Of a DNA stretch of 64,000 nt, positions 44,805 to 52,536 are shown piece by piece. A program made the position numbers and the translations under genes. The notes beneath the pieces are model-generated. The model did no database searches and was not told where the DNA came from. It saw only the letters and a program-made list of their open reading frames with translations. How positions within the stretch are numbered: position 1 is the stretch's first letter; each line of letters opens with the position of its first letter. The stretch comes from an uncultured Bacteroidales bacterium. Lineage in GTDB: Bacteria > Bacteroidota > Bacteroidia > Bacteroidales > Paludibacteraceae. The stretch covers positions 1 through 64,000 of the forward strand of contig ONJT01000013.1 in assembly GCA_900318245.1 (NCBI GenBank), given 5' to 3'.

Positions 44805-44926
44805 TCGCCGCAAAGCTTCAAAGAAGCGCGGCGATGCGTACGACGCAGCCTTAGCTGGTGCGTAATCGCCGCAAAGCTCCAAGGGAGTGCGGCGATGCTT
44901 ATGATGCAGCTTTGGCAGGAGCGTAA
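44767..44926 (+). repeat. 61-nt tandem array of a gene 3' end
   Basis: Three copies start at 44767, 44828 and 44889. Each encodes GDAYDAALAGA and a TAA stop (44802, 44863, 44924). Because 61 is not a multiple of 3, the copies lie in three different frames. All seven codon differences within the peptide are synonymous. The two spacers form hairpins TCGCCGC/GCGGCGA with an inner GCTTC/GAAGC in one and GCTCC/GGAGT in the other, a compensatory change. Confidence 0.85.
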
Positions 44927-44933
44927 GCAAAGG

Positions 44934-44963
44934 GAGTCTCTCTTCGGAGAGGCTCTTTTTTTT
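44934..44963 (+). terminator. rho-independent terminator
   Basis: A 9-bp stem GAGTCTCTC/GAGAGGCTC (44934-44942 with 44947-44955, one G-T pair), TTCG loop, and eight T. It ends the island's plus-strand transcription after the 61-nt array. Confidence 0.9.
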
Positions 44964-44997
44964 ATGCCCAACTCTTGCGTATTTTCGAAAAATCGCG

Positions 44998-45028
44998 CAA
45001 AGGTAGTAAAAAAATCGATATGACCAAA
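44998..45028 (-). promoter_or_regulatory. minus-strand promoter facing the tandem array
   Basis: -7 TACCTTTG (45005-44998) and -33 TTTG (45028-45025), 19 nt apart. It would produce an RNA antisense to the terminator, the 61-nt array and the end of the gene at 44409. No minus-strand gene with a credible start follows it. Confidence 0.6.
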
Positions 45029-45059
45029 TCCGGAGGCAATTTTCCCCCATTTTTAGGTA

Positions 45060-45090
45060 TTTGTGGAATGAAGAAAAATAGGTAATTTTG
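45060..45090 (+). promoter_or_regulatory. promoter of the porin-imelysin operon
   Basis: -33 TTTG (45060-45063) and -7 TAATTTTG (45083-45090), 19 nt apart. The leader contains a GTGAAAG-type word repeat (45107-45130). Confidence 0.75.
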
Positions 45091-45106
45091 CATAACGAAA
45101 TTTAAA

Positions 45107-45130
45107 GATGAAAATTGAAAGGTGAAAGAG
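45107..45130 (+). repeat. short word repeat (GTGAAAG type)
   Basis: GATGAAAATTGAAAGGTGAAAG lies just before the porin start and doubles as its ribosome-binding region, as the related repeat at 4861 does for dxr. Confidence 0.6.
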
Positions 45131-45132
45131 AT

Positions 45133-46599
45133 ATGAGAAGACGAACAATCTTATTTATTTCGCTGATATGTTGCGCATTAACGAGTTTTGCGGAGGATAG
45201 CATCAAGGAGAGTGCGGCCGATCTGCAGGCGCTGATGGAGCGCGTGGAGCGTTTGGAGCAAAAAGCGGAGCATCCCAATAAATTGGGATTAGATGCAGTG
45301 TCCGGCGCGACGAAGCAAGTGCCGAAAGACACGGTGAAGCATCATCGCCGCGGAACGTTCACCATCGGTGGCTACGGCGAAGTGACCGCCAAGCATTGCT
45401 GGTTCTCCAATAACTACCTGCGGTATGGCAAGAATCCGGAGAAATACGCGAACGACCATTACGGCGAGTTTGATTTGCCTCACGTGGTGCTGTATCTGGG
45501 CTATGATTTCGGCAAAGGATGGAGCGTAGCTACGGAGATTGAGTTTGAGCACGGCGGCACGGAGAGCGCGGTGGAGATCGAAGAGGAAGAAGGCGGCGAG
45601 TACGAGAGTGAGATCGAGCGCGGCGGCGAAGTGGCGCTGGAGCAGTTCTGGTTGCAGAAAGCTTTCAACCGCTATGCGATCCTGCGCGCGGGTATGCAGG
45701 TGATACCGGTCGGCGGACTGAATGCCCACCATGAACCGACGGAATATTTCGGCGTCTATCGTAATGCCGGAGATTTTACGATCATCCCATCTACATGGCA
45801 TGAAGTGGCACTCACGTTCATGGGATCCACGCCTAACGGATGGCACTATCAGGCGATGTTTCTGCCCGGACTCGATAGTGACCGCTTTGGTACGAAAAAC
45901 TGGGTTAAAACAGGCGCCGGCAGTCCGTATGAGTTTAAGTTGGCGAATGTGTTTGCCGGTGCTGCGCGAGTGGATTATACCGGCGTGAAAGGTTTGCGTC
46001 TCTCCCTCTCCGGATACTGCGGCAATTCGTTCCGAAACACCCTCTCCAAATCCAATGCCGAACTGGACGCGAGTGCCTATAAGGATGTCAAAGGTACCGT
46101 CTCTATCGGGGCATTTGATTTCCAATACAAGGATCATGGCATTATTCTCCGCGGTAGTTTCACATATGGGCATCTTAGCGATGCAGCGCTTATCTCGCAA
46201 TACAATAAGACGCAGATGCGCCGCGAAAGTGTTTCCAAGAAACAAGATGTGGCTTCCGACGCACTCGCAGCAGGTATCGAAGCGGGATATGATTTCTTCT
46301 CTCTGAACCGCAAGCTCGTGGAGAAAAAGCAGCAGTTCTACGTTTTCGCACGCTATGATTACTACGACTCCATGTTCAAATATGACGGTCAACTCACCGA
46401 TAAAGCTGCATGGTGCGGGAGACACCGCGCAGCCGTGGGAATAAACTATTTCCCTATCAAACAGATAGGGGTGAAAGCGGAGTTCTCATACGGCATCCTC
46501 AAAAAAGGAACGCGCACGGATGGCACGCGGGGAAAACTCTATAATGACGAACCCCAGATTGCCGTTGGTATCGTTTATGCAGGATTTTATCAACTCTAA
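45133..46599 (+). CDS. outer-membrane porin
   Basis: A 488-aa protein with a signal peptide (cut near SFA at residue 19), a short coiled coil (LQALMERVERLEQKAEH, about residues 30-46) and then a barrel of Gly/aromatic strands (FTIGGYGEVTAKHCWF, LGYDFGKGWSVATEIEFEH). It ends with a typical barrel strand (PQIAVGIVYAGFYQL). The layout resembles phosphate-selective-type porins. Next to imelysin and a di-heme oxidase it probably admits an iron form or a small anion. Confidence 0.82.
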   Translation: MRRRTILFISLICCALTSFAEDSIKESAADLQALMERVERLEQKAEHPNKLGLDAVSGATKQVPKDTVKHHRRGTFTIGGYGEVTAKHCWFSNNYLRYGKNPEKYANDHYGEFDLPHVVLYLGYDFGKGWSVATEIEFEHGGTESAVEIEEEEGGEYESEIERGGEVALEQFWLQKAFNRYAILRAGMQVIPVGGLNAHHEPTEYFGVYRNAGDFTIIPSTWHEVALTFMGSTPNGWHYQAMFLPGLDSDRFGTKNWVKTGAGSPYEFKLANVFAGAARVDYTGVKGLRLSLSGYCGNSFRNTLSKSNAELDASAYKDVKGTVSIGAFDFQYKDHGIILRGSFTYGHLSDAALISQYNKTQMRRESVSKKQDVASDALAAGIEAGYDFFSLNRKLVEKKQQFYVFARYDYYDSMFKYDGQLTDKAAWCGRHRAAVGINYFPIKQIGVKAEFSYGILKKGTRTDGTRGKLYNDEPQIAVGIVYAGFYQL

Positions 46600-46624
46600 T
46601 AACAACATTTAAAAATTAATCATT

Positions 46625-47806
46625 ATGAAAAAGATTTTCAAATTCGCACTATGTGCTGCATGCTTCACAGCTATGGTAGCATGCAACAACAACGGAGGAA
46701 GTTCCGAAGTTGTCTCAGACAAAGAGGCTGCGCTTAAACGCGCTATGACGCCTTATGTAGAAAACACGGTTATTGCTACCTATCGTTCAATGGCGGACGA
46801 AGGACTGGTCCTCTTGGAAAAAGTAAAAGAGATCAATACAGCCGTTAACGATGGAAAAGATTACACCCAAACGATGAAGGAAGCCGGTGAAGCTTGGCGT
46901 GCTATGCGTAAGTATTGGGAGCAAAGCGAAGCGTTCCTTTACGGACCTGCCGCTGCGCATAATATCGACCCCCATATCGATACATGGCCTCTCGATTTCA
47001 CAGCAATGAGTAACCTTCTCAAAAACCTCGACCAAATGAAAGATATAGAAGCAGACGGCGTAGCTTATGTCAAGAATAATCTCGGTCCGTCCCTGCAGGG
47101 TTTCCATGCTGCGGAATATATGCTCTTTGAATCGGTAGAGCAGGGCGGACGCGCTGTCGGAACAGGCAATCCGCACGCCACCAATCTCTCCAAAGCAGAA
47201 TCTGCTTATCTGCTCGGTGTAGTGACGGATCTTGTACAGCAGGCAATCCTCATCGAGGATAGTTGGGCAGGCGAAGTTTCTGCAGCGAAAGAAGCCATCA
47301 TCACCGAGGATGACGAGTCGATGAGTTACGGCGAGAACTACGGCGAGTATATGGTGAATGCCGGACAAGCCGGTTCGCTCTATAAATCCTATCAGCATGC
47401 AACCGAGGAAATCATCGATGGATGCGTAAATATCGCCGATGAGGTAGCCGGTCTGAAGATGGGTAACCCCTATCTGAGCAGTACGGATAAGGAAAGAGAC
47501 TATATCGAGTCTCCGTATAGTTGCACCTCCACACGCGATTTCGCGGATAATATCCGTTCTATCAAGAATTCCTACGAAGGTTCACAGGCAGGCGATTTCT
47601 CCATCTCTAATTATATCTACAGCCAGGACCCGAAGGTGGATGCAGAGGTTCGCAAAGCTATCGAAGAGGCTATTGCAGCTATCGAAGCTATCCAGAATTT
47701 TGAGAGCACGGCGCAGAACAACCCGCAGGTAAAAGCCGCTATGGAGGCAGTAGAAAAAGTGGGTGAACTGCTCGCAAAAGATGTTAAGGCAATTATCGTA
47801 AAATAA
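46625..47806 (+). CDS. imelysin-family lipoprotein (iron-uptake type)
   Basis: A 393-aa helical lipoprotein. Lipobox MVAC gives Cys20. The GxHxxE motif is Gly159-Phe-His161-Ala-Ala-Glu164, the conserved feature of imelysin/EfeO-IrpA proteins. Family members bind iron in the periplasm or on the surface. It lies between a porin and a di-heme oxidase, the arrangement of Bacteroidota iron-acquisition loci. Confidence 0.9.
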   Translation: MKKIFKFALCAACFTAMVACNNNGGSSEVVSDKEAALKRAMTPYVENTVIATYRSMADEGLVLLEKVKEINTAVNDGKDYTQTMKEAGEAWRAMRKYWEQSEAFLYGPAAAHNIDPHIDTWPLDFTAMSNLLKNLDQMKDIEADGVAYVKNNLGPSLQGFHAAEYMLFESVEQGGRAVGTGNPHATNLSKAESAYLLGVVTDLVQQAILIEDSWAGEVSAAKEAIITEDDESMSYGENYGEYMVNAGQAGSLYKSYQHATEEIIDGCVNIADEVAGLKMGNPYLSSTDKERDYIESPYSCTSTRDFADNIRSIKNSYEGSQAGDFSISNYIYSQDPKVDAEVRKAIEEAIAAIEAIQNFESTAQNNPQVKAAMEAVEKVGELLAKDVKAIIVK

Positions 47807-47813
47807 TAGAATC

Positions 47814-49529
47814 ATGAAAAAATCATTTTTATTCCTAACGGCACTCGCCGCTGTGGCTTTAGTAGGCTGCAAAGCCGAAGGCTCAGGCGATGGTCCCCAA
47901 ATAGACGACAAACCGGATTGGTTTTATACCGGAGGTAAAACAGGTACCACTACTATCACCTCCTCTATGGCATTCCGTCAACCTACGCCCGCTACCGAAG
48001 CGGTTGGATCCGGCCTGAAATTTACGCAGGGTGACCAGGTAGCCGAGACAGAGTATGTCACCAATCCTACCGGACGCCAGCATGGCCTGGGTCCCGTCTA
48101 TGTACGCGCATCCTGCCAGCATTGTCATCCTAATTATTCCCATGGTACTTCGGTGCCTGCGGGTAAATACGATGCGAAGAACGTAGGTAACGGTACTCTC
48201 CTTGTGCTCTACGATCCGTCAAAACCGTCAGAACCTTACGTATCTTGGGTAGCAGGAATGCCACAACTTTTCGGCGTTGCACCATTCAAAGCTCCTATCG
48301 ATCCCTCGCAGATCACTGTGGAATGGAAAACGGTGACCGATGAGCACGGCAATCAATTTGCAGATGGCGAAAAATACGAGCTTCGCTATCCGGATGTGAC
48401 TATTCCTACTTCCGCACTCTACTCGGCACAAGCTCAGTTCCGCTCTGCTTTGGAAGCACTTCCGTCAAACGGAGCTAACTACGATATCACCAAAGATATT
48501 GCGCTGCTTGACGGCGGTTACGAAGTGCGTCTTGAGAACACGATCGGAGTCTATGGCTCCGGTCTCCTCGATGCCATTCCCGATCAGGATATCATCGATC
48601 AGTATGCGAAAGAGGCCAACGACAAGACCGCAGACGGTCAGCCGATGCTGAAGAATGGTCTGAACCCAGCTTTCTGGAACGGCGGATTCCAAAATACCGG
48701 CTACTATAAGAACGACCCGCAGTGGGGTCCGAAACGCTTCACGTACGCTCTTACGCGCGGTCCTATCATGGATGCTGCGGGTGCGAATGCTATCTGGAAC
48801 ATCACGAACGTGACCCGTTCTGACCGTCAGTACCATTACCTCGACCTCGATGGCCGTGTCTATGCTACCTGCGCTTCGATTGACCCGGAGGTACAAGCCG
48901 CTTTCCCGGATTTCGTCAAGACGATCGATCCGAATGGAGAACACCCCGAATGGGCTACTGGCAATGTGGAGAAAGATATCTATACATATCTTACGTCTAA
49001 AACTCTCCCACAGGAGATGACCGATGATGAGTTCACCCAAGTCATGGTTTGGCACCGCGGTCTGGCTGTTCCTGCAGCGCGCGATGTCACCGATAAGAAA
49101 GTCCTCCGCGGTAAAGAACTCTTTACCCAGATAGGTTGCGACTATTGCCATCGTCCTTCGTGGAAAACAGGACAGGATGAGATCCGTGACCCGAATAATT
49201 TCAAGGGCTTCACGGCGCAAATGCCGCGTTATCAGAATCAGACTATTTGGCCGTACACCGATATGGTACAACATAAACTCTGCATGGAGAATGACATCCG
49301 TACAGGTTGGTGTCGTACTACCCCGCTTTGGGGCCGCGGACTCCACCGTCAGGCTACAGGCGATCGCTATGAGGCTCGTCTTCACGATACCCGCGCCCGC
49401 AATGTCATAGAGGCTATTATGTGGCATGGATATAATCCGAATTCGGATGCGTACTATCCGACACAGAAGTTCTATAAACTGAATAAAGAAGACAGAGATG
49501 CAGTCGTGGCTTTCATCAATGCGATCTAA
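47814..49529 (+). CDS. di-heme oxidoreductase (DUF1111/DHOR family) lipoprotein
   Basis: A 571-aa c-type cytochrome. Lipobox LVGC gives Cys19. Heme sites are CQHCH (residues 101-105) and CDYCH (442-446). The fold resembles di-heme peroxidases, and related proteins next to imelysins are proposed to oxidise iron or thiols. It needs a cytochrome c synthase, which is encoded directly after it with overlap. Confidence 0.9.
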   Translation: MKKSFLFLTALAAVALVGCKAEGSGDGPQIDDKPDWFYTGGKTGTTTITSSMAFRQPTPATEAVGSGLKFTQGDQVAETEYVTNPTGRQHGLGPVYVRASCQHCHPNYSHGTSVPAGKYDAKNVGNGTLLVLYDPSKPSEPYVSWVAGMPQLFGVAPFKAPIDPSQITVEWKTVTDEHGNQFADGEKYELRYPDVTIPTSALYSAQAQFRSALEALPSNGANYDITKDIALLDGGYEVRLENTIGVYGSGLLDAIPDQDIIDQYAKEANDKTADGQPMLKNGLNPAFWNGGFQNTGYYKNDPQWGPKRFTYALTRGPIMDAAGANAIWNITNVTRSDRQYHYLDLDGRVYATCASIDPEVQAAFPDFVKTIDPNGEHPEWATGNVEKDIYTYLTSKTLPQEMTDDEFTQVMVWHRGLAVPAARDVTDKKVLRGKELFTQIGCDYCHRPSWKTGQDEIRDPNNFKGFTAQMPRYQNQTIWPYTDMVQHKLCMENDIRTGWCRTTPLWGRGLHRQATGDRYEARLHDTRARNVIEAIMWHGYNPNSDAYYPTQKFYKLNKEDRDAVVAFINAI

Positions 49530-50532
49530 ACCCGCGACTTGGTTGCTGCACATCGCCCTGGGGATCATTGTCCTCGGGGCGTGTGTGACGCATTTCTTCG
49601 GCGAACAGGGCGAGATACACCTGCGGGCCGATCAGGCGCAGCGTGTGCCGCATTCGGATATCAGCCTTTTCCTTTGGGATTTTCATATCGTGAGCGACAA
49701 GGACGGCAATCCGGTGGATTTCATCTCCGAGTTGCGGCTGTTGGATAGGGATGCCAAGAACAACGGACAAGGACTCCAGGTGGACGAAGGCATCGTGCGG
49801 ATGAACAAGCCGCTTAAATACCACGGTTTTCGTTTCTGTCAATCGGACTACGACAGCGACATGCAAGGTGTTGTGCTGGCGTATAACCACGCCCCCTGGG
49901 GTATCGGTATTACGTATGCCGGGTATGCCTTATTGTTGATAGCGATGGTGGTATTTTTCGGCCAAAGAAACTCGTATTTCCGTGCGGTGGTCGGCAAACA
50001 GCATAAGTGGTGGATGATCGGTTTGGGGATAGTTGCGGTAGTACTCGCCATTGTTATGACGCGTGTGGTTACTCCCAAACCGCCTTTGCAACCTGTGCTG
50101 CAGACCCCATTACTCGGAATCCATGTGTCCGTCATCATGTTGGCCTACACGCTATTTGCGGTCATTATGATTCTTGGTGTTCTGGGACTGTGCATGCCGA
50201 AACGTCGCGAACAACTCATGCAGTTCTCGCAAGTGCTGCTTTATCCGGCCTTGTTCTGCCTGACCGCCGGCATCTTCATTGGTGCGGTATGGGCGAACAT
50301 GTCCTGGGGACGGTACTGGGGATGGGACCCTAAGGAGACTTGGGCGCTCATCACGATGATGGTCTATGCGGTTTTGCTTCATATGCCTTGGCTGAAAACG
50401 AAATGCAAGATCTTTAACGGCAGCTATCCCATTGTTTATCACGTCTTTAGCGTGATTGCATTTGCCTTCGTATTGTTCACTTATTTTGGGGTGTCCTACC
50501 TGCTTGGCGGACTCCATTCGTATGCAAATTAA
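49498..50532 (+). CDS. compact cytochrome c synthase, ResB-like and CcsA fused
   Basis: A 344-aa membrane protein. The N-terminal part (two helices around a short periplasmic region with GEQGEIHLRADQ) resembles a minimal ResB. The rest is CcsA, with the tryptophan-rich WGRYWGWDPKETWALIT near residue 267, external His residues (GIHVSV, YHVFS) and the C-terminal GGLHSYAN. It would attach heme to the CxxCH sites of the di-heme oxidase. It is much shorter than typical CcsBA fusions. The start overlaps the upstream gene by 32 nt; an ATG at 49519 is an alternative. Confidence 0.85.
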   Translation: MQSWLSSMRSKPATWLLHIALGIIVLGACVTHFFGEQGEIHLRADQAQRVPHSDISLFLWDFHIVSDKDGNPVDFISELRLLDRDAKNNGQGLQVDEGIVRMNKPLKYHGFRFCQSDYDSDMQGVVLAYNHAPWGIGITYAGYALLLIAMVVFFGQRNSYFRAVVGKQHKWWMIGLGIVAVVLAIVMTRVVTPKPPLQPVLQTPLLGIHVSVIMLAYTLFAVIMILGVLGLCMPKRREQLMQFSQVLLYPALFCLTAGIFIGAVWANMSWGRYWGWDPKETWALITMMVYAVLLHMPWLKTKCKIFNGSYPIVYHVFSVIAFAFVLFTYFGVSYLLGGLHSYAN

Positions 50533-50551
50533 CAGAATAAATTCATTCCTA

Positions 50552-50583
50552 TTTGCTTATGTCAAAGAAAATTTGTAATTTTG
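50552..50583 (+). promoter_or_regulatory. promoter of the hemerythrin-LuxR gene
   Basis: -33 TTTG (50552-50555) and -7 TAATTTTG (50576-50583), 20 nt apart. It covers an earlier in-frame ATG (50553), which shows that the real start is downstream. Confidence 0.85.
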
Positions 50584-50606
50584 CACCCGAATTCGATGCA
50601 ACGAGT

Positions 50607-51494
50607 ATGTATAAAGCAACCGATAAGATATGCGATCTGATGGCGCACGAGGAAGATGCGATTCAGATCATCAGCCGTTTCGGACTTGAGATGGGAGTAG
50701 GGGAACAGACCATTGAGCAGGTGTGCGAGGCGCATAACGTCCATACGCCCACTTTCCTCGCTATCGTCAATTACAAGGTCTTCCACCTGCGTGCCATTCC
50801 CGAAGATATCGACCTGCCGACGCTGCAGCGATACCTGAGAAATGCCCATACGTATTTCCTTGATTTTCGCTTGCCACGCTTGCGCCGTGCGCTTGTTGAA
50901 GCCATCATCCCTGCCGATCCGACAACAAAGATCCCGGGGCTGATCCTGCGCTGCTACGATGAGTTCGTGGACGAGATACGCACGCATATCGAGCATGAGA
51001 ACGAAGGCCGCTATGACGAGCACGAGCATGACGACCAGCGCATCACCGATAAGCTGACCGAGATAAAGAACCTCATCATCAAGTACTACCCGTCGCCCAA
51101 AGAACAATCATCAATCAGCACTCATCAATCACCAATCACCTATCTCCTGATAAGTGTCATGTCCGACCTATGGCATACGGAGCAGGATTTTGCGGACCAT
51201 TGTGCCATCGAAGATGATATTCTCCGGCCGGCCTTGAGCCAAGAGCACGTGCATGGGCATCGTCGGCACTTGCTACCGCAGACGGAAGAGCTGAGCGAAC
51301 GCGAGAAAGATGTGCTGATACAGGTGGTGAAAGGACTGAGCAACAAAGAGATAGCCGACGTGCTATGTATCTCCATGCACACCGTCATCTCGCATCGTAA
51401 GAACATCGCGCGGAAGTTGAACATCCACTCCACGGCGGGTCTGACGATCTATGCGATCGTGAATAAACTGGTGGATCTGAATACGCTGGAATAA
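50607..51494 (+). CDS. hemerythrin-like (RIC/YtfE) domain fused to a LuxR-type DNA-binding domain
   Basis: A 295-aa regulator. The first 200 residues are helical with His and Glu spaced as in di-iron RIC/YtfE proteins (HNVHTPTF, FRLPRLRRA, HIEHENEGRYDEHEHDD, HCAIEDDIL). The C terminus is a GerE/LuxR helix-turn-helix (LSEREKDVLIQVVKGLSNKEIADVLCISMHTVISHRKN). It probably senses nitric oxide or oxygen through iron and adjusts transcription. The start was moved to 50607 because the promoter covers the earlier one. A word repeat forms the loop EQSSISTHQSPIT between the domains. Confidence 0.85.
   Translation: MYKATDKICDLMAHEEDAIQIISRFGLEMGVGEQTIEQVCEAHNVHTPTFLAIVNYKVFHLRAIPEDIDLPTLQRYLRNAHTYFLDFRLPRLRRALVEAIIPADPTTKIPGLILRCYDEFVDEIRTHIEHENEGRYDEHEHDDQRITDKLTEIKNLIIKYYPSPKEQSSISTHQSPITYLLISVMSDLWHTEQDFADHCAIEDDILRPALSQEHVHGHRRHLLPQTEELSEREKDVLIQVVKGLSNKEIADVLCISMHTVISHRKNIARKLNIHSTAGLTIYAIVNKLVDLNTLE
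51105..51140 (+). repeat. in-frame word repeat (CAATCATCAATCA) in the regulator gene
   Basis: CAATCATCAATCA, CTCATCAATCA and CCAATCACC in a row form a loop between the helical bundle and the DNA-binding domain. Same word as in argS and before mutS. Confidence 0.75.
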
Positions 51495-51496
51495 GG

Positions 51497-51967
51497 CTAC
51501 ATGTTCGCGTTGTAATACTGCGGTTGGCCGGTGACCTCTTCGCCAATCCAGTCAGGACAGGAGATGGGTTCGTGCTCATCTCCTAATTCTATCTCCGCGA
51601 GGATGAGTCCCGCCTTCTTGCCGGAATGGAACACATCCACTTCCCATTTGCGCTCCTGACCCTCGTAGGGCGGGGCAGGGATGATATAGCGCGTCTTGGA
51701 GATAGCGCCGGGCAGACAGAGACGGAGCAGCTCTTTGGCATCCGCCGGATCCAACTCGCGCTCCCACTCGAACTTAGCGAGGCCCTCGCGCAGCACGGAG
51801 GACTTGATAGTAAGGAACGCGCGTGCGTCGCGTATACGCACACGAATGGTCTTCTCCGGGTCCTTGCACAAATAACCCTGCACGATCTCATAACTGGTGA
51901 CGGCCTGCGTCTTAAACGCGTCCGAACGCACCAAAAACTTACGCTCTATTTCCGTATTCTTTGCCAT
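51497..51967 (-). CDS. CYTH-domain protein (triphosphate tunnel metalloenzyme type)
   Basis: A 156-aa protein with the diagnostic ExExK motif (EIERK, residues 6-10) at the start of a beta-tunnel fold. Such enzymes act on triphosphates or polyphosphate. The start at 51967 follows the promoter by only a few nucleotides, so the mRNA is nearly leaderless; an upstream ATG (52018) lies beyond the promoter. It converges on the regulator gene with a 2-nt gap. Confidence 0.88.
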   Translation of the reverse strand: MAKNTEIERKFLVRSDAFKTQAVTSYEIVQGYLCKDPEKTIRVRIRDARAFLTIKSSVLREGLAKFEWERELDPADAKELLRLCLPGAISKTRYIIPAPPYEGQERKWEVDVFHSGKKAGLILAEIELGDEHEPISCPDWIGEEVTGQPQYYNANM

Positions 51968-51975
51968 AGTCGCTG

Positions 51976-52007
51976 CAAAATTACTACTTTTTTGCGACAT
52001 ACACAAA
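51976..52007 (-). promoter_or_regulatory. promoter of the CYTH gene
   Basis: Minus-strand -7 TAATTTTG (51983-51976) and -33 TTTG (52007-52004), 20 nt apart, placing the start 2-4 nt before the ATG. It is divergent from the tRNA-Ser promoter, with the two -33 boxes only 16 nt apart. Confidence 0.82.
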
Positions 52008-52023
52008 AAAAAGTACAAAAATA

Positions 52024-52055
52024 TTTGGTCAATTCAAAAATTTGTAGTACCTTTG
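52024..52055 (+). promoter_or_regulatory. promoter of tRNA-Ser
   Basis: -33 TTTG (52024-52027) and -7 TACCTTTG (52048-52055), 20 nt apart. The bases after the box (GCACCCGCTTTTGAAAA) match those after the tRNA-Gln promoter. Confidence 0.85.
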
Positions 52056-52095
52056 CACCCGCTTTTGAAAAGAAGCACATTTCAGTTATTATCCA

Positions 52096-52182
<87 letters not shown>

Positions 52183-52190
52183 CAGAAAAG

Positions 52191-52227
52191 AATAGGGACA
52201 TCCATAAAGGGTGTCCCTATTTCTTTT
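52191..52227 (+). terminator. terminator after tRNA-Ser
   Basis: A perfect 10-bp stem (52191-52200 with 52212-52221), 11-nt loop, then TTCTTTT. It ends the tRNA-Ser transcript. Confidence 0.85.
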
Positions 52228-52360
52228 GAAGGAGTAGGCGAGCCTTCTCCTTCCCCGGTCGGGAGTTCTTATCTCGCTTCGCTCGAACGATTATTTCGAA
52301 TCCCCGCAAAAAAAAAGAAGCTAGCACTTCTTTTTCTTTTGTAGCCAGGTGCATGGCTAC

Positions 52361-52440
52361 GAAAGAAAAAAAAGAAGGTTGTCTCCCGACAACCCAATCT
52401 TTTCATTTAACCTTAAATCTAATACCATGAAAAACACGGT
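52361..52440 (-). ncRNA. candidate small RNA, about 70 nt
   Basis: A minus-strand promoter (-7 TACTTTTG at 52449-52442, -33 TTTG at 52473-52470) would start transcription near 52436. A terminator hairpin GGTTGTC/GACAACC (52394-52377) with a T-rich run to 52361 follows about 40 nt later. A 23-codon frame starting MVLDLRLNEKIG would fit inside but runs through the terminator. The rest of the region 52228-52536 holds other hairpins, such as GTAGCC/GGCTAC at 52341-52360, and no gene. Confidence 0.55.
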
Positions 52441-52441
52441 G

Positions 52442-52473
52442 CAAAAGTACTGCTTTTACATCAACTGACCAAA
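52442..52473 (-). promoter_or_regulatory. promoter of the small RNA candidate
   Basis: Matches the -33/-7 consensus exactly with a 20-nt spacer, and points away from the USP-like gene end into a terminator-bounded 70-nt stretch. Confidence 0.7.
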
Positions 52474-52536
52474 TATTTTTGCAAAAAAGTGCTTAAAAAC
52501 TAAATTTTGTAAAATTTGGTTAGCAAAATGACGGTA

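Noticed and set aside
44767..44926. CRISPR array interpretation of the 61-nt repeat
   Set aside because: The units are contiguous gene-end copies without unique spacers, and no cas genes are present.
44767..44926. Frameshift-proof gene end as the purpose of the three-frame array
   Set aside because: A TAG at 44791 stops the +1 frame within the first copy, so frameshifted ribosomes would not reach the later copies.
50553..50606. Earlier in-frame start for the hemerythrin-LuxR gene (MLMSKKICNFAPEF)
   Set aside because: A perfect promoter (TTTG at 50552, TAATTTTG at 50576) covers it, so these codons precede the transcription start.
52240..52312. tRNA-like sequence TTCGAATCCCCGCA after tRNA-Ser
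   Set aside because: No matching acceptor or anticodon stem is found; only a T-arm-like fragment, perhaps an old recombination remnant.
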